60,452 nt of DNA from Gammaproteobacteria bacterium (GCA_009692265.1 SHZM01000015.1:1-60452); one strand, 5' to 3'; numbered from the stretch's first letter, positions 27,825 through 37,212 are shown. Numbers and translations: made by a program. Notes: a model not told the origin generated them from the sequence alone.

Positions 27825-28934
27825 ATGAAATTCTCGTTAGTCTACGAACTGCAAATGCCCAAGCCATGGACCGCGACCACCGAGCGCGATACCTACATGC
27901 AGGCAATCGAGCAGATCAAGCTCGCGGACGAAATGGGTTTTGATATCGTGTGGGCGGTCGAACATCATTTCCTCACTGAGTATTCGCATTCGTCCGCACC
28001 TGAAGTTTTCCTGAGCGCGGTGTCACAGCACACGAAGCGAATCCGCATCGGCCATGGCGTGGTGCTGTTGCCGTTTAATTACAACCATCCAATTCGCGCG
28101 GCGGAGAAAATCGCCGCGCTCGACATTGTCTCAAACGGCCGGGTTGAATTTGGCTCGGGTCGCTCGACAACCTCGATTGAACTCGGCGGCTTCAACGTCA
28201 ATCCCGATGACTCGCGTGAACAATGGGAAGAAGGCCTCGAAGTCGTGCTCAAGGCGTGGAGGGACGGGCCGCTTCAACACGAGGGCAAGCACCTCAGCAT
28301 TCCCGCGCGTGAAGTGTGGCCGAAGCCGATCCAAAAACCACACCCGCCGTTGTGGATGGCCGGCACCGCGCCGGATACGTTTCGAGTTGCGGGCAACAAG
28401 GGACTCGGCGTGCTGTGCTTTCAGCTCACTCCGGATGGAGTCGCGCAAGCCGTTAAAACTTATCGCGCGGCGATCGCGAATCCGCAGCCGGTCGGTGGTT
28501 TTATCAATAATCAGTTCGCGTCGCTCGCGATGACGTTATGTAGTCGCGAGCCCGATACGGTCGAGCTTGGGGTCGGCGCCGCGCGTTGGTTCCTGCAAAA
28601 AATAGTCGAGATCCTGATCGGGCTGCGGAATACCGAAAGCAATTCCTACGCCTACCTCAAGGACATGATCGACCTGTCACATCAGCCGAAGGACGCCAGC
28701 ATCGCCGATCTCGACCAACACCCGTTTGTCGTTGCCGGGGATCCAGCGAAGTGCATTCGCAAACTCGAATTCATCGAGTCGTTAGGCATCGATCAATTCA
28801 TCTGCTTCTCGCAGATGGGCGGAATTCCGCATCACCGCGTGATGGAGTCGATTCGTCTCTACGGCGAAGAAATCATCCCGTACTTCAAAGCCAAGGAAGC
28901 GGCAGGATCGGCAAAAGTTGCGTCTGGCGGCTAA
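27825..28934 (+). CDS. LLM class flavin-dependent oxidoreductase
   Basis: A 369-residue luciferase-like monooxygenase. N-terminal MKFSLVYELQMP, then WAVEHHFLTEYSHSSAPEV (the paired His/Glu region of bacterial luciferase-like proteins), IRIGHGVVLLPFNYNHPIRAAEK and GRVEFGSGRS. The ATG at 27825 has GGAG 8 bases upstream; an ORF start at 27765 lacks such a site. It uses reduced flavin (FMNH2 or possibly F420H2) to oxidize an unknown substrate. It begins a catabolic block that includes P450 and BVMO genes. Confidence 0.87.
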   Translation: MKFSLVYELQMPKPWTATTERDTYMQAIEQIKLADEMGFDIVWAVEHHFLTEYSHSSAPEVFLSAVSQHTKRIRIGHGVVLLPFNYNHPIRAAEKIAALDIVSNGRVEFGSGRSTTSIELGGFNVNPDDSREQWEEGLEVVLKAWRDGPLQHEGKHLSIPAREVWPKPIQKPHPPLWMAGTAPDTFRVAGNKGLGVLCFQLTPDGVAQAVKTYRAAIANPQPVGGFINNQFASLAMTLCSREPDTVELGVGAARWFLQKIVEILIGLRNTESNSYAYLKDMIDLSHQPKDASIADLDQHPFVVAGDPAKCIRKLEFIESLGIDQFICFSQMGGIPHHRVMESIRLYGEEIIPYFKAKEAAGSAKVASGG

Positions 28935-28937
28935 CGA

Positions 28938-29364
28938 ATTTTAATCTGCCATCGACTAAGCGCAAAGGCGGGCTCGGTCACGAAACCGTCGGCATCGTCG
29001 AAAAACTTGGCGTTGGGGTTAGCAAGAATCATTGCCGGACGCCAATCAGGGAAGGCCATCGCATCGTCGCCACGCGCCTCGATAAAGCTAAGCGCTTCGG
29101 CGCGCATCATGTAATCGATATGAAGACCGACCCTACCACCGATGAGCGGGTAGCGGCAGTCGCCGAAATCACCGGCGGCGGGCTGATATTTGTCTCGAAG
29201 TCGCCGGTGTGCACGACGCCTATTCCGAGGCGATTCGGTTACTGCGGCCAGGCGGCACGTTGGTCGCGATGGGGATCGTCAATCCCGGTAAAACGGTGCC
29301 ATTCGATCCCGGCTACGCGGTGCGCCGAGTTACCCGCGCGTCGATCGTGATGCCCCTCGGATAA
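28938..29364 (+). pseudogene. Remnant of zinc-type alcohol dehydrogenase
   Basis: Fragments of a medium-chain zinc alcohol dehydrogenase remain. GHETVGIVEKLGVGV belongs to the catalytic domain. After a gap of roughly 100 missing residues, LDKAKRFGAHHVIDMKTDP and AEITGGG are from the NAD domain. Near 29180 the frame shifts, and the continuation in another frame reads LEVAGVHDAY, RPGGTLVAMGIVNPGKTVPFDPGYAVRR before an early stop at about 29364. An internal deletion, a frameshift and a shortened end show it is dead. It lies just after the LLM gene stop. Confidence 0.75.
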
Positions 29365-29368
29365 AGAA

Positions 29369-30580
29369 CTAACAGATCACCCGCACCGGCAGCGACTTCA
29401 ACCCCACGAGCCGGTTATTCGGCATCCACACGGGGGTTCCTGCGAGCTCGAAATTAAAACCGCTGCGCAACAGCTCCTCGAACATCACTTTCAGCTCAAG
29501 TCTTGCGAGCGCTGAACCAAGACAAAAATGCACGCCTGCGCCAAAGCCGAGATGGCGGTTTGGCGAGCGTGAAATCTCAAACTCGAACGGGTGATCGAAA
29601 ACGCGTTCGTCGCGATTGGCCGACATCTCCCAGAACGTCACCTTGTCACCTTCGCGGATCAATTTACCCGAGTGCTCGATGTCGCGGGTCGCGGTGCGTC
29701 GTTTGTAACACGAGGGAGTGGTCCAGCGGATAATTTCCTCGATCGCGGTCTTTATTAAATCAGGTGCCGCGCGTAGTTGTGCCCACGCCTGCGGACGCTC
29801 AATGAGCGCGAGCATGCCGCCGCTGATCGAGCGAGTAGTGGTTTCAGCGCCTGCGGGAAACAACAACCCGAAGAACGAACGTAGTTCGTGATCTGAAAGA
29901 GTTGACCCATCGGCCTCGAACTTGGCGTGCACAATTGTGGAAAAAATATCGTCTTGCGGTGTTTCGCGTTTTCCTTCAATCAAGCCCTGGGCGTAGCGCC
30001 GGATTTTGCGCACAAATTCTTCCGCGATGACTGCATCTGATGGCGCCTCGATGCCTTGGTCAACCCAGTCGCTGAGCATTAACCGATCTTCCTCCGGGAC
30101 GCCGAGCACGATGCAGATTGCCTGAGTCGGTAGTTCGCGCGCGATGCGCGACGCGAAATCGAAGCGTTGCTCTGGTTGGATGGCCTGTAACAGTACACGT
30201 GTCCGTCGCCGGAGTTCGTCTTCGAGCGCTGAGATTGCCTTGACGGTGAATCCCTCGTTGACGATCGCGCGGAGCCGGCGATGATGTGGATCGTCAGTTT
30301 GATTCAGCACTTTGCCGGCGGAAAGCTCGTCCTTAATCGTGGTGCCGCCCGCGGTGCGAGCACCGCCCTTGTCGGACGAGTAGGTTTCTGGATCCATGAT
30401 GACGGCATCGATGTCGGCGTAGCGGCTGAAAACCCAGAAGCCCTCGCCATCCGGAGTGAGTGCGGTCGGCGGATGCCAGTACAGTGGCTCATGCTCGCGC
30501 AGCCACGTAAAAAACGCCTGAGGGAACCCCTGTGCGAAGTTTTTTCCGTCGGAGAGATCCGGGTGCGGCGGTGTAGTCAT
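29369..30580 (-). CDS. Cytochrome P450
   Basis: A 403-residue soluble bacterial P450. The heme-binding loop is FGAGVHFCLG (346-355; ligand Cys353). The I-helix oxygen-activation motif is AGAETT (243-248) and the K-helix ExxR is E282-x-x-R285. No membrane anchor is present, so it is cytoplasmic and needs a ferredoxin and reductase from elsewhere. Similar enzymes hydroxylate steroids, terpenoids or alkyl chains. It is divergent from the BVMO gene at 30712, and both could act on the same substrate. Confidence 0.92.
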   Translation of the reverse strand: MTTPPHPDLSDGKNFAQGFPQAFFTWLREHEPLYWHPPTALTPDGEGFWVFSRYADIDAVIMDPETYSSDKGGARTAGGTTIKDELSAGKVLNQTDDPHHRRLRAIVNEGFTVKAISALEDELRRRTRVLLQAIQPEQRFDFASRIARELPTQAICIVLGVPEEDRLMLSDWVDQGIEAPSDAVIAEEFVRKIRRYAQGLIEGKRETPQDDIFSTIVHAKFEADGSTLSDHELRSFFGLLFPAGAETTTRSISGGMLALIERPQAWAQLRAAPDLIKTAIEEIIRWTTPSCYKRRTATRDIEHSGKLIREGDKVTFWEMSANRDERVFDHPFEFEISRSPNRHLGFGAGVHFCLGSALARLELKVMFEELLRSGFNFELAGTPVWMPNNRLVGLKSLPVRVIC

Positions 30581-30711
30581 TAAGGCCCTTCAGCTTGAGC
30601 GCGACGGCCGTATTGAAGCATCACTGCTTTCGCGACACCAGCGATAAGCGCTCGACGTTACGCCTATACTTGGAGCCTCGCCAAACGACGATTTGCGCAG
30701 AGGAATTAGCA

Positions 30712-32319
30712 ATGGACAGTACGACGCCTGAAACTTTCGACGCCATCATCATCGGTGCCGGCATCTCCGGACTCTACCAACTTTACCGTCTACGCGAGCT
30801 TGGATTGACGGTGCGAGTGTTCGAAGCCGGCAGTGGAGTTGGCGGTACCTGGTATTGGAACCGCTACCCTGGTGCGCGTTTCGATTCCGAAAGTTATACC
30901 TACGCGTATTCGTTCTCCAAACCACTGCTCGAGGAATGGGACTGGAGCGAGCATTTCGCGGCGCAGCCAGAAACGTTGCGGTATCTCGAAACCGTCGCCG
31001 ACAAATTCGATTTGCGGCGGGATATAAGCTTCCATTCACGCATCAAAAGGGCGACCTACCATGCTCTTCAAAATTGCTGGAAAATTGAAACAGACACTGG
31101 CGAAGTTGCGCGAGCAAGGTTTTTAATCACCGCCGTCGGCGTGCTCTCGGCACCGTACACGCCAGAGATCCCGGGGATCGAAGATTTTAAGGGTTCCTCC
31201 TGGCACACCGCGCACTGGCCGCATGCGCCAGTCGATTTGAGCGACCAACGCGTCGCGATTATCGGCACTGGCGCGACTGCCGTGCAGTTGATTACTGAAG
31301 TCGCGAAGAATGTCGGTCATCTCACGGTTTTCCAGCGCACGCCGAACTTTTGTGTGCCGCTGAATAACCGGCCGATTACTGCCGCGGAGCAACCGGCGCT
31401 CAAGGCGCGCTACCTTGAAATGTTCAAGCGATGCCGCGAGACCTACGGCGCGTTCATCCACGATTTCGATCCACGTTCAATTTTCAGTGTAGAAGCGGGG
31501 GCGCGCGAGGCGATGTTCGAGGCGCTGTGGCAGGCCCCGGGCTTCGGGTTATGGTTAGGTAATTTCCACGACATCATGACCGATGAAAAGGCGAACGCGA
31601 TCCTGGCCGATTTTGTCCGTCGCAAGATCCGTCAACGGATCAATGATCCGAAGGTCGCGGATCTGCTCACCCCACGCGATCATTGCTTCGGTACCAAGCG
31701 AGTACCGTTGGAGAGTGGTTATTACGAAGCTTACAATCGGCCCAATGTGCGGCTCATCGATCTTCGCGCCACGCCGATCGAGTGCCTAACTGCGCGGGGA
31801 ATTAAAACAGGTTACACAGAATTCGAGTTCGACGTGATTATCTTCGCGACCGGCTTCGATGCGGTGACCGGTGCGCTGACTCGGATCGATGTCCAAGGGG
31901 AGAGTGGCCAACGCCTCAAGGACAAATGGCGCGACGGACCGCGCACCTACCTGGGGCTGCAGGTCGCGGGCTTTCCCAATCTGTTCACGGTGGTCGGGCC
32001 GCATAACGCCGCGAATTTTTGTAATGTGCCGCGGTGCATCGAGCAGAATGTCGAATGGGTCACGGCGTGTATTCGCTACCTGCGAGAACACCGACTCGAA
32101 CGGATCGCGGCCACCGAAGAAGCGGAAGAACTGTGGCGAGCGCATTGCGAGGAAGTCGTGGCGGGCACGCTTTTCCCGACTGCGAATTCATGGTTCATGG
32201 GCGCTAATATTCCAGGTAAGAAGCGCATGTTTCTTGCCTACGGCGGAGGTCTGCCGCGTTATCGCGCGAAGTGCGAGGAAGTCGCGGCCCAGGGTTACGC
32301 CGGATTCGTTCTTGAATGA
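30712..32319 (+). CDS. Baeyer-Villiger monooxygenase
   Basis: A 535-residue FAD/NADPH-dependent monooxygenase. The first Rossmann motif is GAGISG (15-20). The Baeyer-Villiger fingerprint FxGxxxHxxxWP is F159-K-G161-x3-H165-x3-W169-P170. The second Rossmann motif is seen in VAIIGTGATAVQ, and the ATGF motif near the C-terminus is present (IIFATGFDAVTG). Such enzymes turn ketones into esters or lactones. The ATG at 30712 is chosen because the fold begins right after it. The upstream open frame to 30595 has no homology and overlaps the P450 promoter region. A dehydrogenase gene follows 22 bases downstream. Confidence 0.92.
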   Translation: MDSTTPETFDAIIIGAGISGLYQLYRLRELGLTVRVFEAGSGVGGTWYWNRYPGARFDSESYTYAYSFSKPLLEEWDWSEHFAAQPETLRYLETVADKFDLRRDISFHSRIKRATYHALQNCWKIETDTGEVARARFLITAVGVLSAPYTPEIPGIEDFKGSSWHTAHWPHAPVDLSDQRVAIIGTGATAVQLITEVAKNVGHLTVFQRTPNFCVPLNNRPITAAEQPALKARYLEMFKRCRETYGAFIHDFDPRSIFSVEAGAREAMFEALWQAPGFGLWLGNFHDIMTDEKANAILADFVRRKIRQRINDPKVADLLTPRDHCFGTKRVPLESGYYEAYNRPNVRLIDLRATPIECLTARGIKTGYTEFEFDVIIFATGFDAVTGALTRIDVQGESGQRLKDKWRDGPRTYLGLQVAGFPNLFTVVGPHNAANFCNVPRCIEQNVEWVTACIRYLREHRLERIAATEEAEELWRAHCEEVVAGTLFPTANSWFMGANIPGKKRMFLAYGGGLPRYRAKCEEVAAQGYAGFVLE

Positions 32320-32341
32320 TCAATAAACCAAGGAACTTTTA

Positions 32342-33241
32342 ATGAGCGAGATCGGCTTTATTGGGACCGGAACGATTGGTGGGCCGATGGCCGAACGCCT
32401 GATCGATCCCGCCCATCGGCTGCATGTTTTTGACCTCAATCCCTTTGCCACGCGGCCGCATGAGGCGAAGGGGGCGCTTCGAGCCGCCGGGGTCGCGGAG
32501 ATCGCCGGGATCTGCGACACCGTGTTCCTGTCGCTCCCTGGACCACCGCAGATTTCGGAGGTCGTGCTTGGCGCGGAGGGTCTTCTTGCTCACGCCGGAG
32601 CACTGTCGACGATTATCGATCTGTCGACGAATTCGATCGCACTTAACCGAGAGATCGCGGGGATCGCGCACGCGAAGGGGATCCAGTACCTCGATGCCCC
32701 GGTCTCTGGCGGCAAAGTTGCCGCACGCGAAGGAAAGCTTGCGGTGATGGTCGGTGGTGATCAGGCAACCTTTAACGCGGTGCGCCATTTAATTGAATGC
32801 TTTGGCGAGCATCTGTTCTATATGGGCCCGTCGGGTGCCGGGACGTTAACGAAACTCGTCAATAATCAGATTTTTTTATCCGCGAGCGTCTTAATCCAGG
32901 AAGGGTTTGTGATGGGCGCGAAAGCCGGTATGGATCCGACTGCGATTCTAGAGGTGTTGAAGGTGAGCTCGGCGGGCTCGCTGCTCGCGCGCGCGCCCCT
33001 CGTGCTCTCACGTAAGTTCGATATGGACGTGTTCGCGCTTGCGATCGCGGCGAAAGATCTCGAAGTGGCGCTCGCCTCGGCGGCGGCTGTCGGTGCCGAG
33101 ATGCCGATGACAACTGCTGCCGCTGGTGTCTACCAACAGGCGCTGGCCGCGGGTCTCGGCACGGCCGACTTCTTCGCGACCGTCAAGGTGCTGGAGGCAG
33201 CGGCGGGTGTTGAGTTGCCGCCGCTTCAGAAACGAGCTTAA
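32342..33241 (+). CDS. 3-hydroxyisobutyrate dehydrogenase-related beta-hydroxyacid dehydrogenase
   Basis: A 299-residue NAD(P)-dependent enzyme. It has an N-terminal Rossmann motif G8-T-G10-T-I-G13 and the substrate-binding DAPVSGGKVAAREG segment. The GAGTLTKLVNNQ motif carries the catalytic Lys. The family oxidizes short beta-hydroxy acids or reduces semialdehydes in the cytoplasm. It starts 22 bases after the BVMO gene and is probably co-transcribed with it, so it may oxidize a hydroxy acid released from the lactone or ester product. That link is inference. Confidence 0.88.
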   Translation: MSEIGFIGTGTIGGPMAERLIDPAHRLHVFDLNPFATRPHEAKGALRAAGVAEIAGICDTVFLSLPGPPQISEVVLGAEGLLAHAGALSTIIDLSTNSIALNREIAGIAHAKGIQYLDAPVSGGKVAAREGKLAVMVGGDQATFNAVRHLIECFGEHLFYMGPSGAGTLTKLVNNQIFLSASVLIQEGFVMGAKAGMDPTAILEVLKVSSAGSLLARAPLVLSRKFDMDVFALAIAAKDLEVALASAAAVGAEMPMTTAAAGVYQQALAAGLGTADFFATVKVLEAAAGVELPPLQKRA

Positions 33242-33252
33242 ACGTCAGCGCT

Positions 33253-33624
33253 TTATTCCTTAGCGGGCACCCGCGGGCCATAGACTTCTTCGACTTTGCG
33301 CAAGCCGGCGACCCCCGTCGGCCAGCCGCCGTAATGCGCGAGATGCAGCATTATTTCTTCGATCTTCTCGCGCGGGATCCCAAGATTCTTGGCCCCGCCG
33401 AGATGCGTCTTTAACTCGTTCTCACGCCCTAACACCGTGAGTGCGGCGATGGTGATCATCGAGCGCTCCTCAATCTTCAGTCCAGGGCGAGTCCAGATGT
33501 CACCAAACAGATTAGCGGCTGTAATCTGCATGAAGTCGCTGCTCATGACAGCGGGATCGGGGGTGCGCCCGAAAAGTTTGGTCATCACTTCGAGGCCTTT
33601 GTCGAAGCGGGAATTATCGCTCAT
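33253..33624 (-). CDS. Carboxymuconolactone decarboxylase family protein (Cys-less)
   Basis: A 123-residue member of the CMD fold in its short, 4-carboxymuconolactone decarboxylase-like form: ERSMITIAALTVLGRENELKTHLGGAKNLGI followed by EEIMLHLAHYGGWPTG. It lacks the CxxC redox pair, so peroxidase activity is unlikely; decarboxylase or ring-opening chemistry on an aromatic-derived lactone is the family precedent. It is convergent with the dehydrogenase gene before it and 240 bases from the second BVMO gene. Confidence 0.85.
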   Translation of the reverse strand: MSDNSRFDKGLEVMTKLFGRTPDPAVMSSDFMQITAANLFGDIWTRPGLKIEERSMITIAALTVLGRENELKTHLGGAKNLGIPREKIEEIMLHLAHYGGWPTGVAGLRKVEEVYGPRVPAKE

Positions 33625-33718
33625 GGGTTACTCCTTGGAATGCTGCTTTGAATGGCACTTACTTGAGATGCTTGTTTGTGAGGGTCCTTGGTGCGGCAGG
33701 ACGAGGTCCCGTCCTTCT

Positions 33719-33802
33719 ATACATCAGGACGAACGGGGGAGCCATCAGAATGAACCAGGGTGCTATCAGAATGAACCAGGGTGCTATCAGAATGAACGGC
33801 GG
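33719..33802. repeat. 21-bp tandem repeat, four units
   Basis: Three near-identical 21-base units (33740-33760, 33761-33781, 33782-33802) share the core ATCAGAATGAAC; a fourth, degenerate unit precedes them (33719-33739). They fill the gap between the CMD gene and the second BVMO gene. Spaced short repeats of this kind occur at the ends of some IS21-family elements, so this could be a solo insertion-sequence terminus. No transposase gene or remnant is seen, and the IS link is weak. Confidence 0.65.
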
Positions 33803-33869
33803 AGACCGGAGCAAACGGTAAATAGTTCAGTCTTTTGCTCGATCATACGCGCCAGTCGTCGCAGCTTTG

Positions 33870-35336
33870 TTATGCCACGGCCCGCTGCGCTTCGAACACC
33901 TCGGCATCCGGTCGCAAGGTGCGTGCGCAAAACTCATCGATCGTGTGTGGCCACTGGGTGACCATGCGACCGGAAGCGACGCTGTAGTAATTGCCGCAAT
34001 TTGCCTGCCACACCTCGACCGCGCGGATTTCGCTTTGCATCGCGTCGTTGTAACCGGTTTCGACCTCGGCCCGCAGATCGATGAACGCCAAGCGTTCGCG
34101 CGCAATGCGTTTAATCTGGCGCACGATGTAATCGACCTGGATTTCGAGCATCGAAATGATCGAGCCATTGTTGGTGTTCGGGCCGTAGAGCATAAAGAGA
34201 TTCGGGAATCCGCTGGTGACGATCCCGAGATAGGCCTGCGCGCCGTCACTCCAAGCTTCTTCTAAACGTCGGTCGTTGCGGCCCGTCACTTCGATCGCCG
34301 AAAGATAGCGGGTTACCTCGAAGCCGGTCGCGAAAATCACGGTATCTACTTTGCGCTCCACGCCATCGGCGGTCACGACACTGTCGCGGCTCAGCGCGGT
34401 AACCCGCGCGGTGACGAGTTCTACCTGCGGCAGGTTGAATACCGGGTAGTAGAGATTGGAAAACAGCGGACGCTTGCAGCCGAAAGGGTGGGTTGGTGTG
34501 AGCTTGGCGCGCAAGACCGGATCTTTCACCACCGCGATATTGTTCAATGCGGCCTGGGTGTATTCCGCCTGCTTTACCGGATCGCTGAACAGAATAAATT
34601 CATTCAGCTCCTTGTAGATTTGCGCACGCGAGGCATGAATCGCATTAGGGTCGTCACGGAAAACCTCAAGCTGCTCCGGCGTGTAAGGCGTGTCTTCCTT
34701 CGGCGCAACCCAATTCGCGGTGCGTTGAAACAGATGCAGCTTGGCGGTCTTTGCGGCGATCTCCGGCACGAACTGCACGGCGCTCGCCGCGCTGCCGATC
34801 ACGGCGACGTGCTTGCCGGCCAGGTCGTGGGTCGCGTCCCAGCGTGCCGAGTGGAACGAAGTGCCGGCGAAGCGATCGAGCCCTTCAATGTCGGGCCACA
34901 CCAGTTCATTGAACATGCCCATGCCGCTGACGACGATTGGCGCGCGGAAGATTTGGCCGTCCGCGGTTTCGACCTCCCAGCGTGCCTGGCCATCCTGCCA
35001 ACGCGCGCTCCGCACCGTGTGCTTGAAGCGCACGAACGGTAAGACACCGTACTTGGTCGCGACATGTTGCAAGTATTCCAGGATCTCGGCTTGGCCGGAA
35101 AATGGTCGTGACCAATCGGTCTTGATCTCGAAGGAAAACGAATAGAGATGTGATTTGACGTCGCATTCCGCGCCTGGATAACGATTGTGCCACCAGGTGC
35201 CGCCGACACCCTCGGCCTTCTCCAGGATCACGAAGTCTTCGATTCCAGCCTCGCGTAGCTTGATCGCAGTACACAGGCCACCTGGACCCGCGCCGATGAT
35301 GATGACGCCGTAAGCGTGTTTTTGGGGTGAGGTCAT
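33870..35336 (-). CDS. Baeyer-Villiger monooxygenase (second, FxGxxxHxxxWD type)
   Basis: A 488-residue flavin monooxygenase. The FAD motif is GAGPGG (15-20). The fingerprint F156-x-G158-x3-H162-x3-W166-D167 has Asp in the last position, the usual variant of type I BVMOs such as cyclohexanone monooxygenase. The second nucleotide motif is VAVIGSAASAVQ, and IFATGFEVTRYL is present near the C-terminus. It converts ketones to esters or lactones with NADPH and O2. It is divergent from the membrane protein gene at 35459 and shares little with the first BVMO, so the two probably have different substrates. Confidence 0.92.
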   Translation of the reverse strand: MTSPQKHAYGVIIIGAGPGGLCTAIKLREAGIEDFVILEKAEGVGGTWWHNRYPGAECDVKSHLYSFSFEIKTDWSRPFSGQAEILEYLQHVATKYGVLPFVRFKHTVRSARWQDGQARWEVETADGQIFRAPIVVSGMGMFNELVWPDIEGLDRFAGTSFHSARWDATHDLAGKHVAVIGSAASAVQFVPEIAAKTAKLHLFQRTANWVAPKEDTPYTPEQLEVFRDDPNAIHASRAQIYKELNEFILFSDPVKQAEYTQAALNNIAVVKDPVLRAKLTPTHPFGCKRPLFSNLYYPVFNLPQVELVTARVTALSRDSVVTADGVERKVDTVIFATGFEVTRYLSAIEVTGRNDRRLEEAWSDGAQAYLGIVTSGFPNLFMLYGPNTNNGSIISMLEIQVDYIVRQIKRIARERLAFIDLRAEVETGYNDAMQSEIRAVEVWQANCGNYYSVASGRMVTQWPHTIDEFCARTLRPDAEVFEAQRAVA

Positions 35337-35458
35337 GTCGAATTCTGCCCGGTAAGGTTGGATTTGGAAGCCTTGTGATGGTAGCCGGATCCGTGCTGCG
35401 GGGAAAACCCGGCAGGCGACTAGCTCGGCGTCCCGTGCCGCGTGCTATCGTCCTACAC

Positions 35459-36478
35459 ATGACGACCGAGCGTTCCGATTCCGCCCCACCACCGGCCAAA
35501 GCCGCGCGTCTATTGCTATTGCGTGTCACCATCTGGGCGCTCGCGGCCGGCTGCTTCGCCTTGGTGTTTAGCAAAATAGGTATCGCCGCGGCGCGCGACG
35601 GTCTCAGTACACTCGCGTACCTGGCGCTTTTTTTTGACGAAGCGAATTGGCTGGGATGGATCGCGTTGATGATCCCGTACTCGTGCTTCTTCTTTATCGT
35701 CGACGCCCACGCGACCTGGCGGGTGGTGCGCTGGTTTAACGCGCCGACGTTCGAGTTTCGGCGGATGCTGCCGATCCGCGCGAGTGCCTATATTTTATCG
35801 TTGGTGAATGAGCAGATTGGAAAAGGCGCGATCGTGGCGTATCTCTGGCGACGCTATCAGGTGCCGGCGTGGCAGGCACTTTCTTCAATGGCGCTGCTTG
35901 GGATGGTTGAGATTTATCAACTCTTACTTTTCTCGGCGGTCGGGACCGCGCTTTATTTTAATCTCGTGCGTGCAGCGTCCACCGTACTGCCACTGGCAGA
36001 GATCCTGATTACGGTGTTTGCCGTTGCGGCGGTGTATTTTCCGCTGCATGTGGCCTATTTTCGCGGCACTTTGTTACCGCATTCAACGTTGCGCGAGCGC
36101 CAGATACTGCGCGCCTTTCGTCTCGCCAGCTTGCGGCATTACGCGCTAATAGTGGTCTTCAAAGCTCCGAATTTGCTTGGCGCGGTGTTGGTCTACAGCT
36201 TCGCGCTCCAACTTTTCAACGTCGATGTCGGGTTCGGTCAAATGCTCGCGTTTTTGCCGGTAATTTTTCTCGCCGCGGCCTTGCCCTTGCCCTTCCACGC
36301 TGGCGCGCTGTTACTGTGGACGGTGTTGTTTCCAGACTATCCCGAAGTCGGTGTGTTCAGCTTGGTCATGCATACTTTTTTTGTGTTGTTTAATGCGGTA
36401 ATAGGCGTGTTGTTCCTGCCGCTCGCGAACCGCGAATTGTTCAGCACCGAGGCCCGGCCCGAGGCGTCCGGGCTATAA
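35459..36478 (+). CDS. Polytopic membrane protein, possibly flippase-like
   Basis: A 339-residue protein with about eight hydrophobic segments through its whole length, so an inner-membrane protein. The overall look, with basic cytoplasmic loops and a conserved NEQIGKGAIVAYLWRR region in the middle, recalls the lysylphosphatidylglycerol-synthase transmembrane/UPF0104 type of flippase-like proteins, but I am not certain of the family. The ATG at 35459 starts just before the first membrane helix; the frame upstream to 35327 overlaps the BVMO gene. It is convergent with the CDP-alcohol phosphotransferase gene (6-base overlap), and both may concern membrane lipids. Confidence 0.65.
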   Translation: MTTERSDSAPPPAKAARLLLLRVTIWALAAGCFALVFSKIGIAAARDGLSTLAYLALFFDEANWLGWIALMIPYSCFFFIVDAHATWRVVRWFNAPTFEFRRMLPIRASAYILSLVNEQIGKGAIVAYLWRRYQVPAWQALSSMALLGMVEIYQLLLFSAVGTALYFNLVRAASTVLPLAEILITVFAVAAVYFPLHVAYFRGTLLPHSTLRERQILRAFRLASLRHYALIVVFKAPNLLGAVLVYSFALQLFNVDVGFGQMLAFLPVIFLAAALPLPFHAGALLLWTVLFPDYPEVGVFSLVMHTFFVLFNAVIGVLFLPLANRELFSTEARPEASGL

Positions 36479-36979
36479 ACGGCGCGCACGCAAAGCGATC
36501 GACATTAATGTGGTCACGACCAGCAGCCAGCCGCAGCCGTACAAGATTCGGTGAAGGTATTGACCCTCGGCAAAGTGATGCACACCCAGCAGCGCACCGA
36601 CGATCACGAAATAGCCGATCCCGTTCCAACGGCCGAGCCGCGATCCACGCAGCTCCGATCCGCGTGAGTCGAGCACGTAGTGTAGAAAGGCGAATGTGAT
36701 CAGAATCGGTAGCGCGATAGGGATCAACGACAACCAGGCACCGACTCCACACAGCGCCGTGACAAAGATAGCGTCCGAGCCGTGATCAATTAAGGTGCCG
36801 AGCGCCGAGACCTGTTGCCGACGGCGCGCGATCCGACCGTCAACGAGATCGGAGGCGATGACAATGCCGAATAACAAAACACTCAGCGCTGCCCGGTCTT
36901 CCACCAGCGACCACATCGTCGCAGGTGCCAGCACGATGCGCGAGGCGCTCAAACTATTCGCGAGCGTGACGTATTTCAT
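36473..36979 (-). CDS. CDP-alcohol phosphatidyltransferase family protein
   Basis: A 168-residue membrane enzyme. The catalytic motif D44-x2-D47-G48-x2-A51-R52-x8-G61-x3-D65-x3-D69 is complete. About five membrane segments follow the family topology. It joins an alcohol head group to a lipid from a CDP-activated donor; the specific lipid cannot be told. Its length is slightly short but within the family range. It ends overlapping the end of the convergent membrane protein gene. Confidence 0.88.
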   Translation of the reverse strand: MKYVTLANSLSASRIVLAPATMWSLVEDRAALSVLLFGIVIASDLVDGRIARRRQQVSALGTLIDHGSDAIFVTALCGVGAWLSLIPIALPILITFAFLHYVLDSRGSELRGSRLGRWNGIGYFVIVGALLGVHHFAEGQYLHRILYGCGWLLVVTTLMSIALRARRL

Positions 36980-37188
36980 GCTGTCACCTGCGGCCCAATC
37001 ACGCCCGGTTTCCGCTCGCGTGGTGATTCGTCGAGCGTGGGTTTACTGACTGGTGCGAATGGCCATGTGGGGTGGTATCGCATTCAACCTGGAAACGGCA
37101 GTTGCACGACGCGCATCGAAGCGATCCGACGAGTTGCAACCAGGCCATGCCCAACGGGACGCGCTGCGGGAGTGGCAGCCATGCGCGA

Positions 37189-37207
37189 GCGATGCATCAA
37201 GCATCGC
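37189..37207. other. Hairpin just after the PPOX-like gene
   Basis: GCGATGC (37189-37195) pairs perfectly with GCATCGC (37201-37207) around ATCAA, and the stem extends four more pairs with one bulge. It lies 6 bases beyond the stop codon of the minus-strand gene, but no T-run follows, so it is a weak or factor-assisted terminator at best. Confidence 0.4.
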
Positions 37208-37212
37208 TTCGC

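Noticed and set aside
30595-30711. Upstream extension of the first BVMO frame
   Set aside because: There is no homology before MDSTTPETFDAIIIGAG, and the segment covers the intergenic control region shared with the P450 gene.
33719-33802. CRISPR array
   Set aside because: The repeats are 21 bases in direct tandem with no spacers between them.
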